Source: Blumeriella jaapii (lineage: Eukaryota; Ascomycota; Leotiomycetes; Helotiales; Drepanopezizaceae). From it: a stretch of DNA of 64,000 nt. The DNA lies in contig VWND01000013.1 of assembly GCA_009599575.1 (NCBI GenBank), forward strand, positions 1,051,304-1,115,303. The letters run 5' to 3'. Made by a program: the position numbers and the translations under genes. Below, piece after piece: positions 36,474-49,476 of the stretch. The notes beneath the pieces were generated by a model. That model was given only the letters and a program-made list of their open reading frames with translations. It had not been told where the DNA came from and made no database searches. Position 1 is the first letter of the stretch, and each line of letters opens with the position of its first letter.

Positions 36474-37202
36474 ATGTCGGTCCACTACCGCCACATCCAA
36501 CGCATCCAGCTCGCGGCAAACCACGACCACAACCCTCATGACAACAAACCCCTCCCGGCAAACCCTCAACTCAAAACGCCCGCCTTCCGCTCCCGCATCC
36601 ACCGCCACGCCCTCGCCAATGCTCACACCAACGCACCCGTCCTCTCCGCAAGCCAACCAGCCGGCCACCCTCTCACCCCCTTCGAGATGATCATCCTCCT
36701 CTTCGCCCTCGGCATACTCATTGCCCTGGTCTTCTGGCTCCTCTGGATCATGCTCGAGTACTGCGTCACGTTTACCAAGGAGAAGCTCGACGACATGTCC
36801 ATCGGGCGGCGCTTGCGTGGGCATGATTACGGCCGCGAGCAAGTCTCGAAACGCAAATTCAGCATGTCGGAACGCATGGCGAAGATGGGACTCGGGAATG
36901 TAGCCGAGATCGCGGGTGCCATATTCGGCAATGGGGAGGATGGGAGCTCGAGGCGCTTGTTAGGAGAGCGGGAGGCTGGAGGGGAGAGCGGGGAGAGGGG
37001 GGGGCGAGGCTACGGCGCGGGGTACGGATATGGGCATCGTGAGGAAATGCTGTATTCGTCGAGTGTCGGGGGGGATGGGAGACCAAAGGACTCGGACCCG
37101 ACTAGTGAGAGCAGTGGGTGCGTTGGACCCTTATATGGGCATAGGGAGGAGTGCGTTGGGGATTGTACGCTGCAGACCAGACGGCGCAGTCGGGAGTCTT
37201 GA
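36474..37202 (+). CDS. Single-pass membrane protein of unknown function, 242 residues
   Basis: An intronless frame starting MSVHYRHIQRIQLAANHDHN. It has a His/Asn/Pro-rich N-terminal part (1-68), one strong transmembrane segment at about residues 71-95 (IILLFALGILIALVFWLLWI), and then a basic, cytosolic-looking region (KEKLDDMSIGRRLRGHDY, SKRKFSMSERMAKMGLGNVAEI). The C-terminus is Gly/Arg/Tyr-rich. Codon use and the clear membrane-plus-charged layout make it likely real, although no family is recognised. The Ser-rich start 'MS' lies in pyrimidine-rich context. The Gly/Arg tail could be disordered. Confidence 0.6.
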   Translation: MSVHYRHIQRIQLAANHDHNPHDNKPLPANPQLKTPAFRSRIHRHALANAHTNAPVLSASQPAGHPLTPFEMIILLFALGILIALVFWLLWIMLEYCVTFTKEKLDDMSIGRRLRGHDYGREQVSKRKFSMSERMAKMGLGNVAEIAGAIFGNGEDGSSRRLLGEREAGGESGERGGRGYGAGYGYGHREEMLYSSSVGGDGRPKDSDPTSESSGCVGPLYGHREECVGDCTLQTRRRSRES

Positions 37203-40200
37203 AAGGTTCGTGACGGCGTCTTTTAGGACGCAGAGATCGGGATTGAAAAGACACGCGCGATGAATTACTCGAGTTGATGCTTGGGAAAGACTTGTATCGA
37301 CAGCCAGATAGATTGAACGAGCCGGTGCAACGACTGGTATACCAACGTCGGCGACATTCCTACCCACACTAACTCCAGCTCGTCTTACAAATTCAGTCAT
37401 GTTTGTCTTTCGATATGCTAGCTCGAAGAAGCCGTCGAAAGCCTGCATCTTAAGCAACATGTCTAGGCACCTCGAGACTTAGGTACCAAAGCGTAAGCTA
37501 GCCACAGGCCAATCTCCTGTGACCAAAGCAGCATGCCAGATGAAGAGTGTTCCAACGTTAATGGTCTCCGACAACGGCATAGCTTGCACCTTGGTCGTGA
37601 GACTTGCCAGATACACTTTGATGTACGAGGGCGATAGCGGGTCGTGCGTGTACCGGTGTCATGGCTGGGACCTTGGGCACATCGTGAGCTTGTATGGCGG
37701 GATTCGCGGGGATGGCCGGCAAAGGCAACATCAAACCCGTGCGTGCCGCAACGACAAGATCGGTAACTTGATCTCACCAGAGGAGAAAAGGTTCAGGATT
37801 GCGATAGTGTACTTCTCACATGGGGGCGACTCGTCGTTGTTGCGCAAATAAGAGGTTTACGTTGGGAGCGGGTGTCTATGCTTATGATTCTCGCTTAGCG
37901 ACTGGTACAGTACACATACATACTGCATGTAGCATTGACCCGGTGTTGTACTGCATGTATCTGTATGTGTATGTACCTTAAGTATGTACGTACATACGTA
38001 GCGTATATTTGCTGTGCTAGAAGTACAGTAGAGTGAGATCTCACGCAGGCATGGGAAATATCACCACATTGAACCATTCCATTTCTATGACAAGTCCGCC
38101 GCAGACATTGATCCTCCGCACCGACATTGCTTTCTCTACCTGGCAGTAGGACAGAATGAGAGATCGTCTAAAATCCGAGCCTTTGCTGCGCCTCAAAATT
38201 TGGATCTCCCTGAAAACACACCCCACGTGAATAGGTAATTCCACTGGCGTGCTAATTACTCTCTATCCTCGTTTGTAAATTCTGGTGGATCCACGCGAGA
38301 AAAACAACTTCCATTCAGGGGGATGGACTGTAGTTCTGAGATGCTTTCACAAGCTAGGTATCTAGGTTACTTTGATAAGCAAAACCCATGTGATTATCAA
38401 ACACCTGAAGGTAAGCTTGCTACTGTTTGGAGCCGGAGAGGGACTCCGGCTTTGTTCTAGCCAAAGCCGGGTATTTGGCCTAAGGCGTACAGGTACAGTA
38501 CAGTACATGCAGTACGGTGCATGCAGTACAGTGCAAACAGTAAACAGTACAGTACAGTACTGTGCCGTACATATGTACAGTACTATACAGAGCTCTTGCT
38601 GGGGCAAAGTCACCTGATCTGTCCGCCATCCAGTAAGTCAAAAGCAGACTAGCTTCGGGCTAGCCAGCCGAGACGAAAATTTTCTTCCTTTCCACTCCTG
38701 TCCTCTCCTCGAATTTACCTCCGTTCTACAGCAACGATCTAGAGACATCATTTCTCAAGAAACCTCGACGCAGCTGGATCTTCGCGATCCTCCGAATCTG
38801 CGGCCTCTGGCCTGTTCATGAGACGTCTGATTTTGCATTGATCGAGCCCTTGTGCCCTCGAACCACGCAGTTACTCGTGCCCTTCAGGTAGGAGGGCTCT
38901 CTTGCACCCGACGGCGGTCCTCGCCGTTCTACTCCCTTCTCGTCCTTTCATTTGTCTTTTTGCACAATTCAAACCACATATTGCCTACCTCTTGCGCCCC
39001 TTTAATGGACTTGAGCGTCACTTATTTATTATCGTTCGTGGGATAGCAAAAACAGGGCCTAGACAGCCCGTCCACTCCACCCTGATTGGCGTCCAAAAAT
39101 TGCGCCACCTAGGACTAAATCGGACAAACAAACCCAGTGCTCTGTCATGTTCTCTGTCAAGTATCATGGACTCTTCGCTTTGCTTTCTGCATAGGCATCT
39201 GCTCTCTGAGCCGGCAGCACTGTCGGAAAGGCTCGGTATGACTTGCTACTATCTACATATCAATACATAATACTGCCCTTGGATTGGCCTTTTGCAAATC
39301 ATCCATATCCTTTGCCCACAAGCACATCATCCATCCAATCTTATCGCAACGCATAGATTCACACATCTGGCAGATCTCTCCTGGCCGAACATCCTTGAAA
39401 TCCTCACCAATGAGTACTCCTCGCGTCGCCAATTCCCATGTATCTGGCCCTTCTCCGAGTTAGCAAAGCGTCATTTACAGTATAAGTCAAATTCACAACT
39501 ATTGAAAACGATTCTTAGTCACAACGTCTGCCCGATCCTCCAAACGTGTCTCCTGCCGTTGTAAAGTGCATTGAGGAACTTGAACCCAGCTTCTCTAGCC
39601 GTCGCCATCCCCTGTGGCTTTTTTATATTTCATGTAGCAGTTTTTACCTTGCGTAAAAGGCAGATCTCTCCTCAAACAGCAAGCTTCTATGCTCTGCCCG
39701 ATTTCGAATCCTACTCGGCCGTCCCTTTCCAACATGTCGCGTACTCCTGTACCAGAGTATCAGCCGCGGTCTCAAGGTTCTCCGTGTAGAGACAGAATCA
39801 GAATAGCTGCCAAGGAGGAACCCCAACGGTCTTGAGTCCGAGAACGGAGTGATCTTTCGAGGCCTTCCAAGACAGACTCCGTAGTTTCCACGTGCAATGT
39901 CTGTATTGCGATCTTCATTTTCCGGTTCAGAAGACGTGATGAAGGACACGCATCTCTAGGAGCGGGGCGGCGGTTCATATTTTGGTACATTGCTCTCGCA
40001 GAGTTGGCTGTGAAGGTCATCATAAAGTAGTGATTACGTGGACCAAAAGTGCTTTCTCTACATATACCGGGGCTCCACATGGTACCCAACATATGCCTCG
40101 GATCATCTCTGAAGTCTTCGTTCGCGGCGTCAGCGACAATCGCGAACTCCGTTCCTAGAGTTGATCCTTCTTCTGGCTTCGAGTACAACACAAAGTCATC

Positions 40201-41681
40201 AATTAATTGCCTTAGTCCCCTGCAAGTTGTCCGAGTAGGTTCGTTTCATCTTTCCATTCACACAGGAATGTTACAACATCACCATGTTATGAAGATCGTC
40301 TTCCATCACCGCACTAGGACTCGAGTCCGCGATGTTGAGATATATCCAGCTAGTCGAGGTGGAGGGGGGGGGATGGGGGATTTTCGCCCATGCAATCTTG
40401 CAAAATCAGTACTTCGAACACCCGTATTTCCAACGAAACTTAGAGAGACAGATGCGCGGTAAAAGCCATAAGTAGTAGATGATAGCAGCCGAGGCCGCAG
40501 AGGGCACGACAGAGAGCAGCAAGATCTGTCGTCCCGAGAAGCTGCGGTCCTCCGTTTCCGTTTCCGCGACTGTTATCGCTTTACGATCTGCGCTGTGCAG
40601 ATCGATGGCATTCCGGCCATCGACGTCGTCGTCGTTCGACGAGTTGCGCGAGATAGAGGGTAAGTAAGTCAGTCTTTGGAGAAGCGCTATGCTGAGCGAG
40701 ACTCGTGCTGCGATGCAGCGCGGCATGGAAAGAAAGTCTCGATTGCCTGCCACCGGAGCGGAGGTTGGAGATTTACGAAGGCGTAACACGCACATGATCG
40801 CGCAACGAGGGCAGGACCCTGAGCTACCTAGGTATGTGTCTATACAGACAGAGGCGGGTAAGGTGTCGATTTCGTCGCGGGAGGGCTGCCGGGCCATCAG
40901 GGCACTCGAGGCTCTCCCACGGTAACGGTTTGGTCACCGAGCAGGGGTTGCAGTCCTGCAAGTCCGAGAGCAAGGGCCCGTTGCCCATTGGGCAATGTCC
41001 CTTCTCCGGATCAAGGGTCGAGGAGAGGTACAAGGTGTTGATGCATAGCGAGAAAGACAGTGTTGGACAAGACGCTTCATTGCTATTGGGAAACAGCCGA
41101 TCACGCTCTTACTAAAGGCATCTGCATCTGTCTAGCCTCTTCCATTACCGTCTCCACATACACTCTTGCCAGATCCGATATTACTTTCGCCCAAATGGTA
41201 TTGCTGACAGACCTGAGAGCCCGTCCATGCGCGGCGCCCGAATGTACAGTACAGCGCGGAACGAGACGAAAACAAAACATCTGGATCGCTTAGCCCGTTG
41301 CCCGAGAATACAGCCCAACGCCCAAACGCCTGAGACAACGCCTATAACTGCTGGTGCGACCAAAGCCGTGGTATGTGAATCCTTCACGTTCGATGGCTCT
41401 TCTGGACAAGCCGAAATTAAAGCTCAAAAAGACAAGATGGCAGGACGGAATGTTCCCAGGCTTTTCAAGGTCCATTGGTTTCCAGGGAGGTTTGAATCGG
41501 CATCGACACCGAAAGCCTCGGTCAGCGCAGCAGCAGCGGAGATGGGTATATATCTGCATGCAATCCATGGAGCACGCTCTCTCTCAACGATTTCGAGAAG
41601 GAAAAGTATGTCAAACCGACAACTTGGGAAGAGGCAACGCCGGTCCCATGCTAACGTAAAGTCTTCAGTTCGCCCGACGAA
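37203..41681. other. 4.5 kb interval without a supported gene
   Basis: It contains GTAC-rich repeats at 37908-38030 and 38490-38590. The minus-strand frame at 39772-40191 (139 codons, including RHMLGTMWSPGICRES and ARAMYQNMNRRPAPRD) looks somewhat protein-like and could be an exon or relic, but I find no start, splice partners or family. The minus-strand frame at 40406-40897 ends in a hydrophobic stretch and is equally unsupported. Confidence 0.45.
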
Positions 41682-42833
41682 TCAGACCCGGTAACGGTTG
41701 CTAGCGGCCCGTTCCTGGATTTGCTGCTCGGTGGAAACGTATAACTGGTCAAGTGCTGCCATTGCGGGAGCGTCTTTCAACAGTCGCGTTACTTGTATCC
41801 CCGCGGAAATCAGCTGGAGGATATTCCGATCATCCTTGAGCGGGCGAGACTGGTGCTTCGCCGCGTGGCGCATCTCCAAGGAGTTCTCCAAGATGGTAAT
41901 GAATTGTTTGATCTGGCCGTTGTACAAGACCCGGGCGGGTATGCGACGCTTCGTGGCCAGACGCTTCAGGAGATATACCCATTCCGTCCATTCTCGATCC
42001 TGGGGGCGCTCCACAGGTCGCATCTCTCCATTGGCCAAGGGAATGGGAAATTGATATTTCGCAACGAAATCAAACGCGCACTGAGACAGCCGGTCATTGA
42101 CCTGCGTGAGGATACTATCCTGCTCATGCACCACCAGATTCGTAGGCAGATGCGGCAAATCTCTCTCCTGTTGTGCAATATAGTCCGGCGGCGGACGCTG
42201 CAGGAACTGGTGTGGTCCGTCGAACTCGTCTCGGTTGGAAGGACGCCTCTGCTGGGAGTGGCCCTTCGCATCCATCTTTGGCTTGCTTACTGCTTTGCTC
42301 GAAGAATCATGCACAAAATCACTCGGGCCGGGCGAAGCCACGTAGTCCTCGTATGTCTCCGGCGAGATCCTGCCTTGAGGTTCCCAGCTCGGGGTGGCAC
42401 TCGAGAACGAATTGTAGCCAGGCCCCGCGGCGCCGTAGCGCGCAGGAGACGGTCCGGAAGTATATCCATTGGGAGAGTATAACGAGTTTGAGCGACTGAG
42501 CGTGCTCCCGGACGGCATCGTGGCGATGGGACCTGGGGGGCTGTAACTCGAATTCACAGCTGGCGTGTACGCGGCGCTTCGAGGTCGACACTTAGCAATC
42601 TGATCCGGACATGGCGGTGATCGAGCTTACCTGGACGCTGGATAGAACGAGCTGTCGTATCCAGATGGGACCGCTTCCGGGTACGGGGTACTGGCGGCCT
42701 GTCAGCTTTGCTCCCAGCTCCCCGGCACGAGGGCATTCTCGTACCTTCTCGAGGCATTCATGGTTCCGATGGGCACTGGCCGCCCGTATTCATAGTCCGG
42801 CTGCACTTGGAGACTCCGTCTTGAGGCCATCAT
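41682..42833 (-). CDS. Fungal protein of unknown function, 347 residues
   Basis: Three exons on the minus strand: 42833-42745, 42690-42631 and 42576-41682, with 54-nt GT-AG introns in phase. The N-terminal 130 residues are disordered and rich in Ser, Pro, Tyr and Gly (MMASRRSLQVQPDYEYGRP, then YSPPGP, GPSPARYGAAGPGYNSF). The C-terminal half is a compact helical domain: RDLPHLPTNLVVHEQDSIL, NDRLSQCAFDFVAKYQFPIP, REWTEWVYLLKRLATKRRIP, YNGQIKQFITILENSLEMRH, LQLISAGIQVTRLLKDAPAM, and LDQLYVSTEQQIQERA. The regular, well-balanced sequence looks conserved, but I cannot name the family. The neighbours are distant and give no clue. A second ATG follows the first directly, so the start could be three bases later. 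Confidence 0.75.
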
Positions 42834-44629
42834 GTCGCGGGCAACACTCCGTGAGGGATGAAGAATGAGAGAGAGAGAGATGTACGAAAGTACAAAAGGA
42901 AACGAACCACGCCAACTGCTCCTGAACGGTTCCCGTGGACGTCGGGGCGACGGTATATCCTCTCCAAATTGGGTCCTGCCAACTGGTCCACGGGCAAGTA
43001 TGGGCCCCCCCGGATGAAAAGGCTTGGATGTTAAATTAAGGCGCTGAGTGGGTTGGAGGCAGGGAAAAGTGTAACCTTAACCGACACAGCAGGCAGGCAA
43101 GTAGTTGACTTGTCCGCTGAGAGACGGCGTGATGAAGAAGCGGCTAATTTATAAGGTCCACGGTGAGACGAGCGGTCGTCTTGAAGAAGGTCTTCGGGGC
43201 CACGGCCAACCGTCAACTGCGCCGATGCTGCACGTTTGACAGAAGACCGTAACCCGGAAAGCATGGAGCCTGGGCCGTGATCGCCGAGAGAAGGCGAAGT
43301 GTGTAAACAAATCGACATGAGATGGTTCTCGCATGGAACGGATCGTCGCCCTGCTCTGCACGGATGGGCGCTGGGTGAGCAGCGAGCGACAGCATGTCCG
43401 AAGAAGCGAGAAGCGAAGAAGACGAGTCTTGCTACCGCACCGCACCGCACCGCAGGGAAAGGATTCGGGGAGCAGATTGGTCTGCCGCCAGCAGCACATC
43501 TGCATCACTGCGAGGCAGCTATCGCCAGGGACTACCCCTCACGACTTGTGGTGTTGTCCTGCCAGTGGACTCAGGCGTCGGCCTCACTTGGGCATCATTG
43601 GGCCAGTTGCGCGATTCCCGCCGAGGGGCCGCTCGAGATCGAGCCGGGCGGTTTGTGATTCGCCGAGCTTGGACAGCGGATCGAAGCATCGTCCAGGTGG
43701 ACAAAGTCTCTCTCTCTCTCTGTCTGATGCTCCGACAAGGTCTCTCCCAGCCCAAGGGCCGAGGAAGCGCGAGAGCTGGCGATGGCGGTGACGGCAGAAG
43801 GGGTGGCCAGCACGAAAGGACAGGACCGGACAGTACTGTACTGTACAACAGTACAACAGTCCTGTCTGTACTGTCGGTCTGTCTGTCCTGTCGGTCGTTG
43901 GGCAGCGACATGGCCATGTCTGGCTGGAGATCTGGTGCCGGCCAGCGTGTGTGTGCAGCGGCCCAAGCACGTTGTTGACTGCCCGGCATGCGTTACGGCC
44001 CAGGGCCAGGAGCTGTGGCGGCTGGTGTACACATACACAGTACACGATCGATCCAAATCATGGCGCGTCTCTCGTGACGAAGGCTCGTCTTCCATCGACG
44101 GACCGACGGACATTTGCGAATCTGCCAAGTCAAGGCGATGCGGGGGGGAAAGTTGGGAGCGAAGGCAAAGAAAGGCAAAGTTGTAATGGCGATGGTCTTT
44201 GACTGCAGCATGACGACGCAGGGTCTTTCTCGGCCCAGCCCAGTGCTGTGTTACCGTAAGGTATGTATGTATGTACACATATGTATGTATGTATGTGTGT
44301 ATGTTTGTATGTACTGTACAGTACAGTACTGTACATACAAACTGTACATACATACATCCATCCATCCTGTACTTCCTGTACTGTACGTTACAGTTGGGCC
44401 GTCATGGCGGCGCGTTGCCAACCTTCAGAACGGAAGTCTACGATACCGGGAGCCAACTGTGAATCCTCCTTCTTGCCGCGACTTTTCATGCTCAAGTAGC
44501 GGTGAGCCGGCCAAAGACCGATTCGATCTGACGGTATCACGAGGGTTGGCGTCACCGACACCACAACTTAGAAGGATGTACAGTACGATGTATGTACAGT
44601 ACGTACTGTACCGTACAGTACTGTATGTA

Positions 44630-44768
44630 TGTACTGACTGTATGTACTGACTGTATGTACTGACTGTATATACTGACTGTATATACTGACTGTACAGTAC
44701 AGTACTGTATGTATGTACTGACTGTATGTACTGACTGTATGTACTGACTGTATGTACTGACTGTACGT
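44630..44768. repeat. 13-nt minisatellite, TGTATGTACTGAC
   Basis: About ten copies of TGTATGTACTGAC and close variants (TGTATATACTGAC), split by a GTACAGTACAGTACTGTA block at 44690-44710. Its reverse complement GTCAGTACATACA resembles the GTCAATACTTACT unit of the array at 57.5-58.2 kb. Confidence 0.85.
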
Positions 44769-47700
44769 ATGTACACACAACGCTCGGAAACGGACATGGC
44801 CGTTCCGAGGAAACGGCCTCGTATTCCAGTCGCCGCGTTTCTGCACCACACCCGTTCGGATCGTCCAGACATGCGACAGAGCATACGCGCCACAGCGGGA
44901 TCGCCAAACAGTACAGCACAGTATGGCATTTGGAAATCGAAAAAGCCTGTTCTGAACTATGAGAAAGTATCCATCGCCTTCGCTGCGCTATTTTTGGACC
45001 TGGTCAATGCAAGCAAGAAAAGTGCACGTTAAGGCGCTCGCAAAGGTTACTACTAGAAGTCCAAGCTATAAACAGACGGTTCCCCAGTCTTTTATGCTCG
45101 GAGCTCGCTGTTGTGATAGAGGGCTCTCCGTCTCTCACTAATCGATCAGAGTAACGGATATTGGACTCGGCTTATTATGAAAAGAACAGAAGCTCCATCC
45201 GAGGGCTGGGAAACCTGAAGTCGTGGTATAGTAACAAAAGCATTATATTTCGTGTTATCTTTGTGTGGTGGCCTTTGCAACGTTATACAGAGAGAGTACT
45301 GAAAAATCGCTATTCTTTGTATTCCATGCGATTGGCGTCGTCACCGTCGCGTTTGAGACTGCAAGCAGTAGCGAGATTTTGTAGCAACAAATGATTGCTC
45401 CCTACCTATCGTTACAAGCCATTGGTTACAGCCTCGCTCATAGTCATGTGTAAGCCGGAAGAGCTCGCCTTTCTCCTAGAGCCACTTTCTTCTCATGCAA
45501 CGAAACTCAGTACAAGCCCCATGCCACAAGTTATCTGATGGCAACGTCGGTCTTGCTTTCACCCTTATCTTACTGTACGTAACGAAGTCGATCCATTTCA
45601 AAGCAAAATCTTGTTATTCGGAGTCGGAGAGAGGCGAGATTCATACAAGAAATTCTATCATACGCCCATCTGAAATCATCCGATCCGGTCCCTTGTCAAC
45701 GTCAACGATAGCCCGAGTTACCACATCGATCAAGGAAACTCCAGACTCGCTTAACAGCATGTGTACATGGGGTGAGTACTACTGTACACAGTACAGTACT
45801 GTATCATAGTTCCCAAGTGCTCAGTCTTTCGAATGCACAGTACAGTACAAAGCATGCCAACTCCCACTCTCACCAAACCAGAATCCCAGAGCGGTCCAGA
45901 ATGTATCTTACGTTTCCACACGCAACGCTCTCGGTATGACCAAGCAAAGCATTACTTCCGAAGCGCAGGTCTCGCGGCCGATGTTCCTCCCGGCTGTGTA
46001 TCGCACGAGACAACGAGCCGCGACGGAAGCCGGACAGGCAAGGTCACGAACACCAGGCCCAGGCCCCATGGACGCCAGCTCCGGGCATAGCTGAGCACCC
46101 AGTCTGGACGTCCACGAATGTGGAACCCATGAAGATCAACAAGCAACCACCAAGGTCCGACGCCAGTTCCGGGCGTGCGTGTCCGACTCCCTGACGCTAA
46201 GCTGGTGGCATATCGATGCTAATACACTGACACCAGCGTTGTCAGCTGCGCCGGGTCCTCCTACCCATCGTCGACCCCGCGAGATCGTTCGGCCGAGAAG
46301 GGTGCATCTGTTGCTATTTCCCCGAGAGCGACAGCTGAGTCCCCGATCAATGCCGGGAACATCGAGGACGCACCCAGCACAGTACATTGGAGGTTGAATG
46401 TGTGACGACCAGGTCACCCAACCGAATACTAGTGCTGTACAGTAGGTATGTAGAATGAAAAGCGCTCACCACTAGGCCCCCTAACCCCAAAAGGTATAAG
46501 AGCAGATTGGAAGCCTGTTCGCTATTCCACTGTACAGTATTGTACATACAGCACAGCACCACGTACAGCAAGGGTTCCCATCATAGCCGCAGCCACCATC
46601 GCAACACGATGCATCGCCGCCGCCCCATCGTGGTTCGACCACAGTATCGAGTCCGTGTGGATGGCACATGTAAATAAACACACAGTCCCTCCTGGGAAAC
46701 AAAACAGTCTCTGCAACCCAAGGGCCGATTCTCCCTCGCTACATACCTACAGTAGGTAAGTAGCTTGTAATTTGAAGGCGCGACCCAAGTCCGGCTTGCT
46801 TTGCTGAATCTGTCCTGCCCCCATCAGTGCTTCAACCGGGTCGCATTCTAGATCTCGGGAGAGTGTACTAGCACAAGATAGAGAAGAGACGCCGAAGAGG
46901 GGCTCTCACTTCGTGGGGAAAAGCTTTGGATTTCAGTTTTGCAATTCGGTTCAGGAAACAGCATCGGAACGATGATGGGTCGACAGATCGCTGGTCCGAC
47001 GATCGTATACAGGATTGCAGAAAGCTGTTCTGCTGGTGATGGCATCTCTTGAGCGGGGGGGGGGGGGGGGGGGCAGCAGGCGTTCGTTTCTCGAGGTTTG
47101 GGCCGTCTGGTAGATTTTAAGCGAGGTGAGCAAGATGCGTATACTCCGTGCTGATAGGAGGCCCGACGGCTCTGACCTTTGGATGTTGTAGCTTGAGGGA
47201 TTCCGGAGGTTTCGTGCGGGAATATGAACTTGAGGTAGACAGACCATCGGAGATTGGCGGAATGGGAATGAATTCGGCTTAAGTTGGAAAAGGGAATGAA
47301 GCCGATGATATAATCTTGGGACTTCATAATGGTTGCGGAACAAGTTTATTCTTTACGTAATCGACAAACTTATCTTTCAGTTAAAGAGACATAATAACAT
47401 GGCGATTATGGCTAAGTAGAAAACCATGTTTTGAGCTTAGACAAAGGCTGGAGGTATAACAAAGTCAAAAGCACCCACAAATTGGGTCCGACTTAAGAGT
47501 GCTGCTATCCATCACAGCTGCAGATGCTAAACCACGACGATGCCTAGGTAGTCATCGATCATTCAATACAAGCATGACAACAAACATACTAAGCCCACAG
47601 GAAATCTTCTACGCTCCATGGGTGTCTTTGTTAGCTGGGACGGAATGATCCGTAACATCTTTCTCAAGAACTTTATATTAATTAAACAAAGCTGGTCAGC

Positions 47701-49447
47701 CCGGCTTATCTCTCCAAGCTTGGGACAGAGCCCAGAGGCATGATCGCTGCTGCTGATTTTCCGGATGTTGCAAAGCAAAACACAGAGAAAGGTAAGATAG
47801 GTAAGTAAGTAAGTACCTACTCGCAAGAACTAACTTCTTGAGTACTACCTGAGTCACTTAGCTTTGGTCGTGGGAAAGCAGGATGAGGATTGGTGCACAA
47901 GGGATTAGAACAGACAGTCCTGATTGTGATAAGACTTGTCAAGCGGGAGAGGGGATCACATGGAGTTAGTCTCTCCCGATCGAAATGAAAGAAATCTCCC
48001 GTCTGCAGATATCCGCCGGGGAGCTCCCCGCTCTCCATGTGCATGCAGCGAAAACACTGTGTACAGAGAGTTGTTTCTGGGGGGAGAGGGGGGGGGGGAG
48101 GGGGTGTACTTTACGCTTAAATTGGCTGTTCCGAGGTATCCCATAACCTCTTTTGCTCCGATTGGGCGGCAGATGGGTGCTGGATCTCGGTACCAACTGT
48201 GCTGTAGAGTATCTTCTTACCTAGTGAAGCTCGTACTTAGAGTTATTGTACAAAGTATGTTGGAATGTAAGACACGTGACGCCAAGGATTCCTGTACATG
48301 ACTTGTGTTTTTACTCGGACAAATTTGCAATCAAAGACGATTCAATCGCATTGTACTGCATGCAGTATTTGGCCTGTCTCACGGCCCTTTTTCATTTGTA
48401 ACTGGGAGTATTTATACGAGGTATTTTAGCAGTGTGCCGCTATCAATCTGGACTGAAAATAGCCTTCTCGTACAGTTGAAAATCCTGGGGGTGACAAGTA
48501 AAAGGGACAGAATTATGGGAAAGAAAACTCGATGATGAGCTATTTGGTAAAACTCTTCACAATACAATCTTGCTTAAATCGAACCATGTTAACATCAACC
48601 GCAATACTATTACCATCTGTATCGTTGAATTTTATCATTCCAGAACATATCAGAACAAGTAGCTGTTTTATTTTCTTCTTAGATAGGACTTGAGAAACGG
48701 GCGGTTTGGAGTCTACCATCAATGGAATCATCATCTGGTCTTGAGCTGGGTTTCATAAGGAGCCTCGTCGACGAGGTGTAACACTTCACCGCTTTATTAT
48801 ACGGAGCATATCCGTACACTCGAGAATCTGACTTGATGGAATGCTTGAAACATCAAGACACAGACCCTGGAAAAGGCTGTGCGGGTTACTGGAAAAGGCT
48901 ATGCGGGTTCTTCGACAGCTCTCAGAGTAGAGCAGAGCAGGGAGCTAACACCGAGCCCACGCAGATGCGTAAACGGACGGACGGAATCGACACCGCAGAG
49001 CTCCTCGACATCGCCAGTCTCAAATCCATCAGCGTCCCCTGCACTACCTACCTACCTACCTACCTACCTCTTAGGTAACCAACTAACTCACTACCCACGA
49101 CTGCTCACCACCAACAACCATCATCTTCCACGCTTCCCCTTCCTCGACTCTGCTCGATGAAATACGAGGACCGGCGCTGGCGAACTTACGCAAGAGGACA
49201 GAGCAAGACACTACATCCCAAAAGGTCAATCAGCTTTGCTTTTTGTGTTTGATCGAGCTACGAACAAAACAAAACAAAACGGGTTGCAGCACAAAGCAGC
49301 AGGCAGACTCGCGCGAGGGGTCGGGACGTGATGCGCGTTTCTCTGTTGTGTGCGAGGCGTGGGAAATGTGTAGCCCAATCTGGACTCCACAGACCAGGGA
49401 GGAAGAGTTGCGATATCACATGGGAGCCCGATGTCTAAATTCATTTC

Positions 49448-49476
49448 GGGGGGGGGGGGGGGGGGGGGGGGGGGGG
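49448..49476 (+). repeat. 29-base poly-G run
   Basis: An uninterrupted run of G in non-coding DNA. Its exact length is unlikely to be reliable in any assembly. It could form a G-quadruplex-like structure. Confidence 0.9.

Noticed and set aside
39644..40897. Minus-strand gene in the 37-41 kb interval
   Set aside because: Two frames look partly protein-like, but no start, splice sites or family could join them, so they are left only as a remark.
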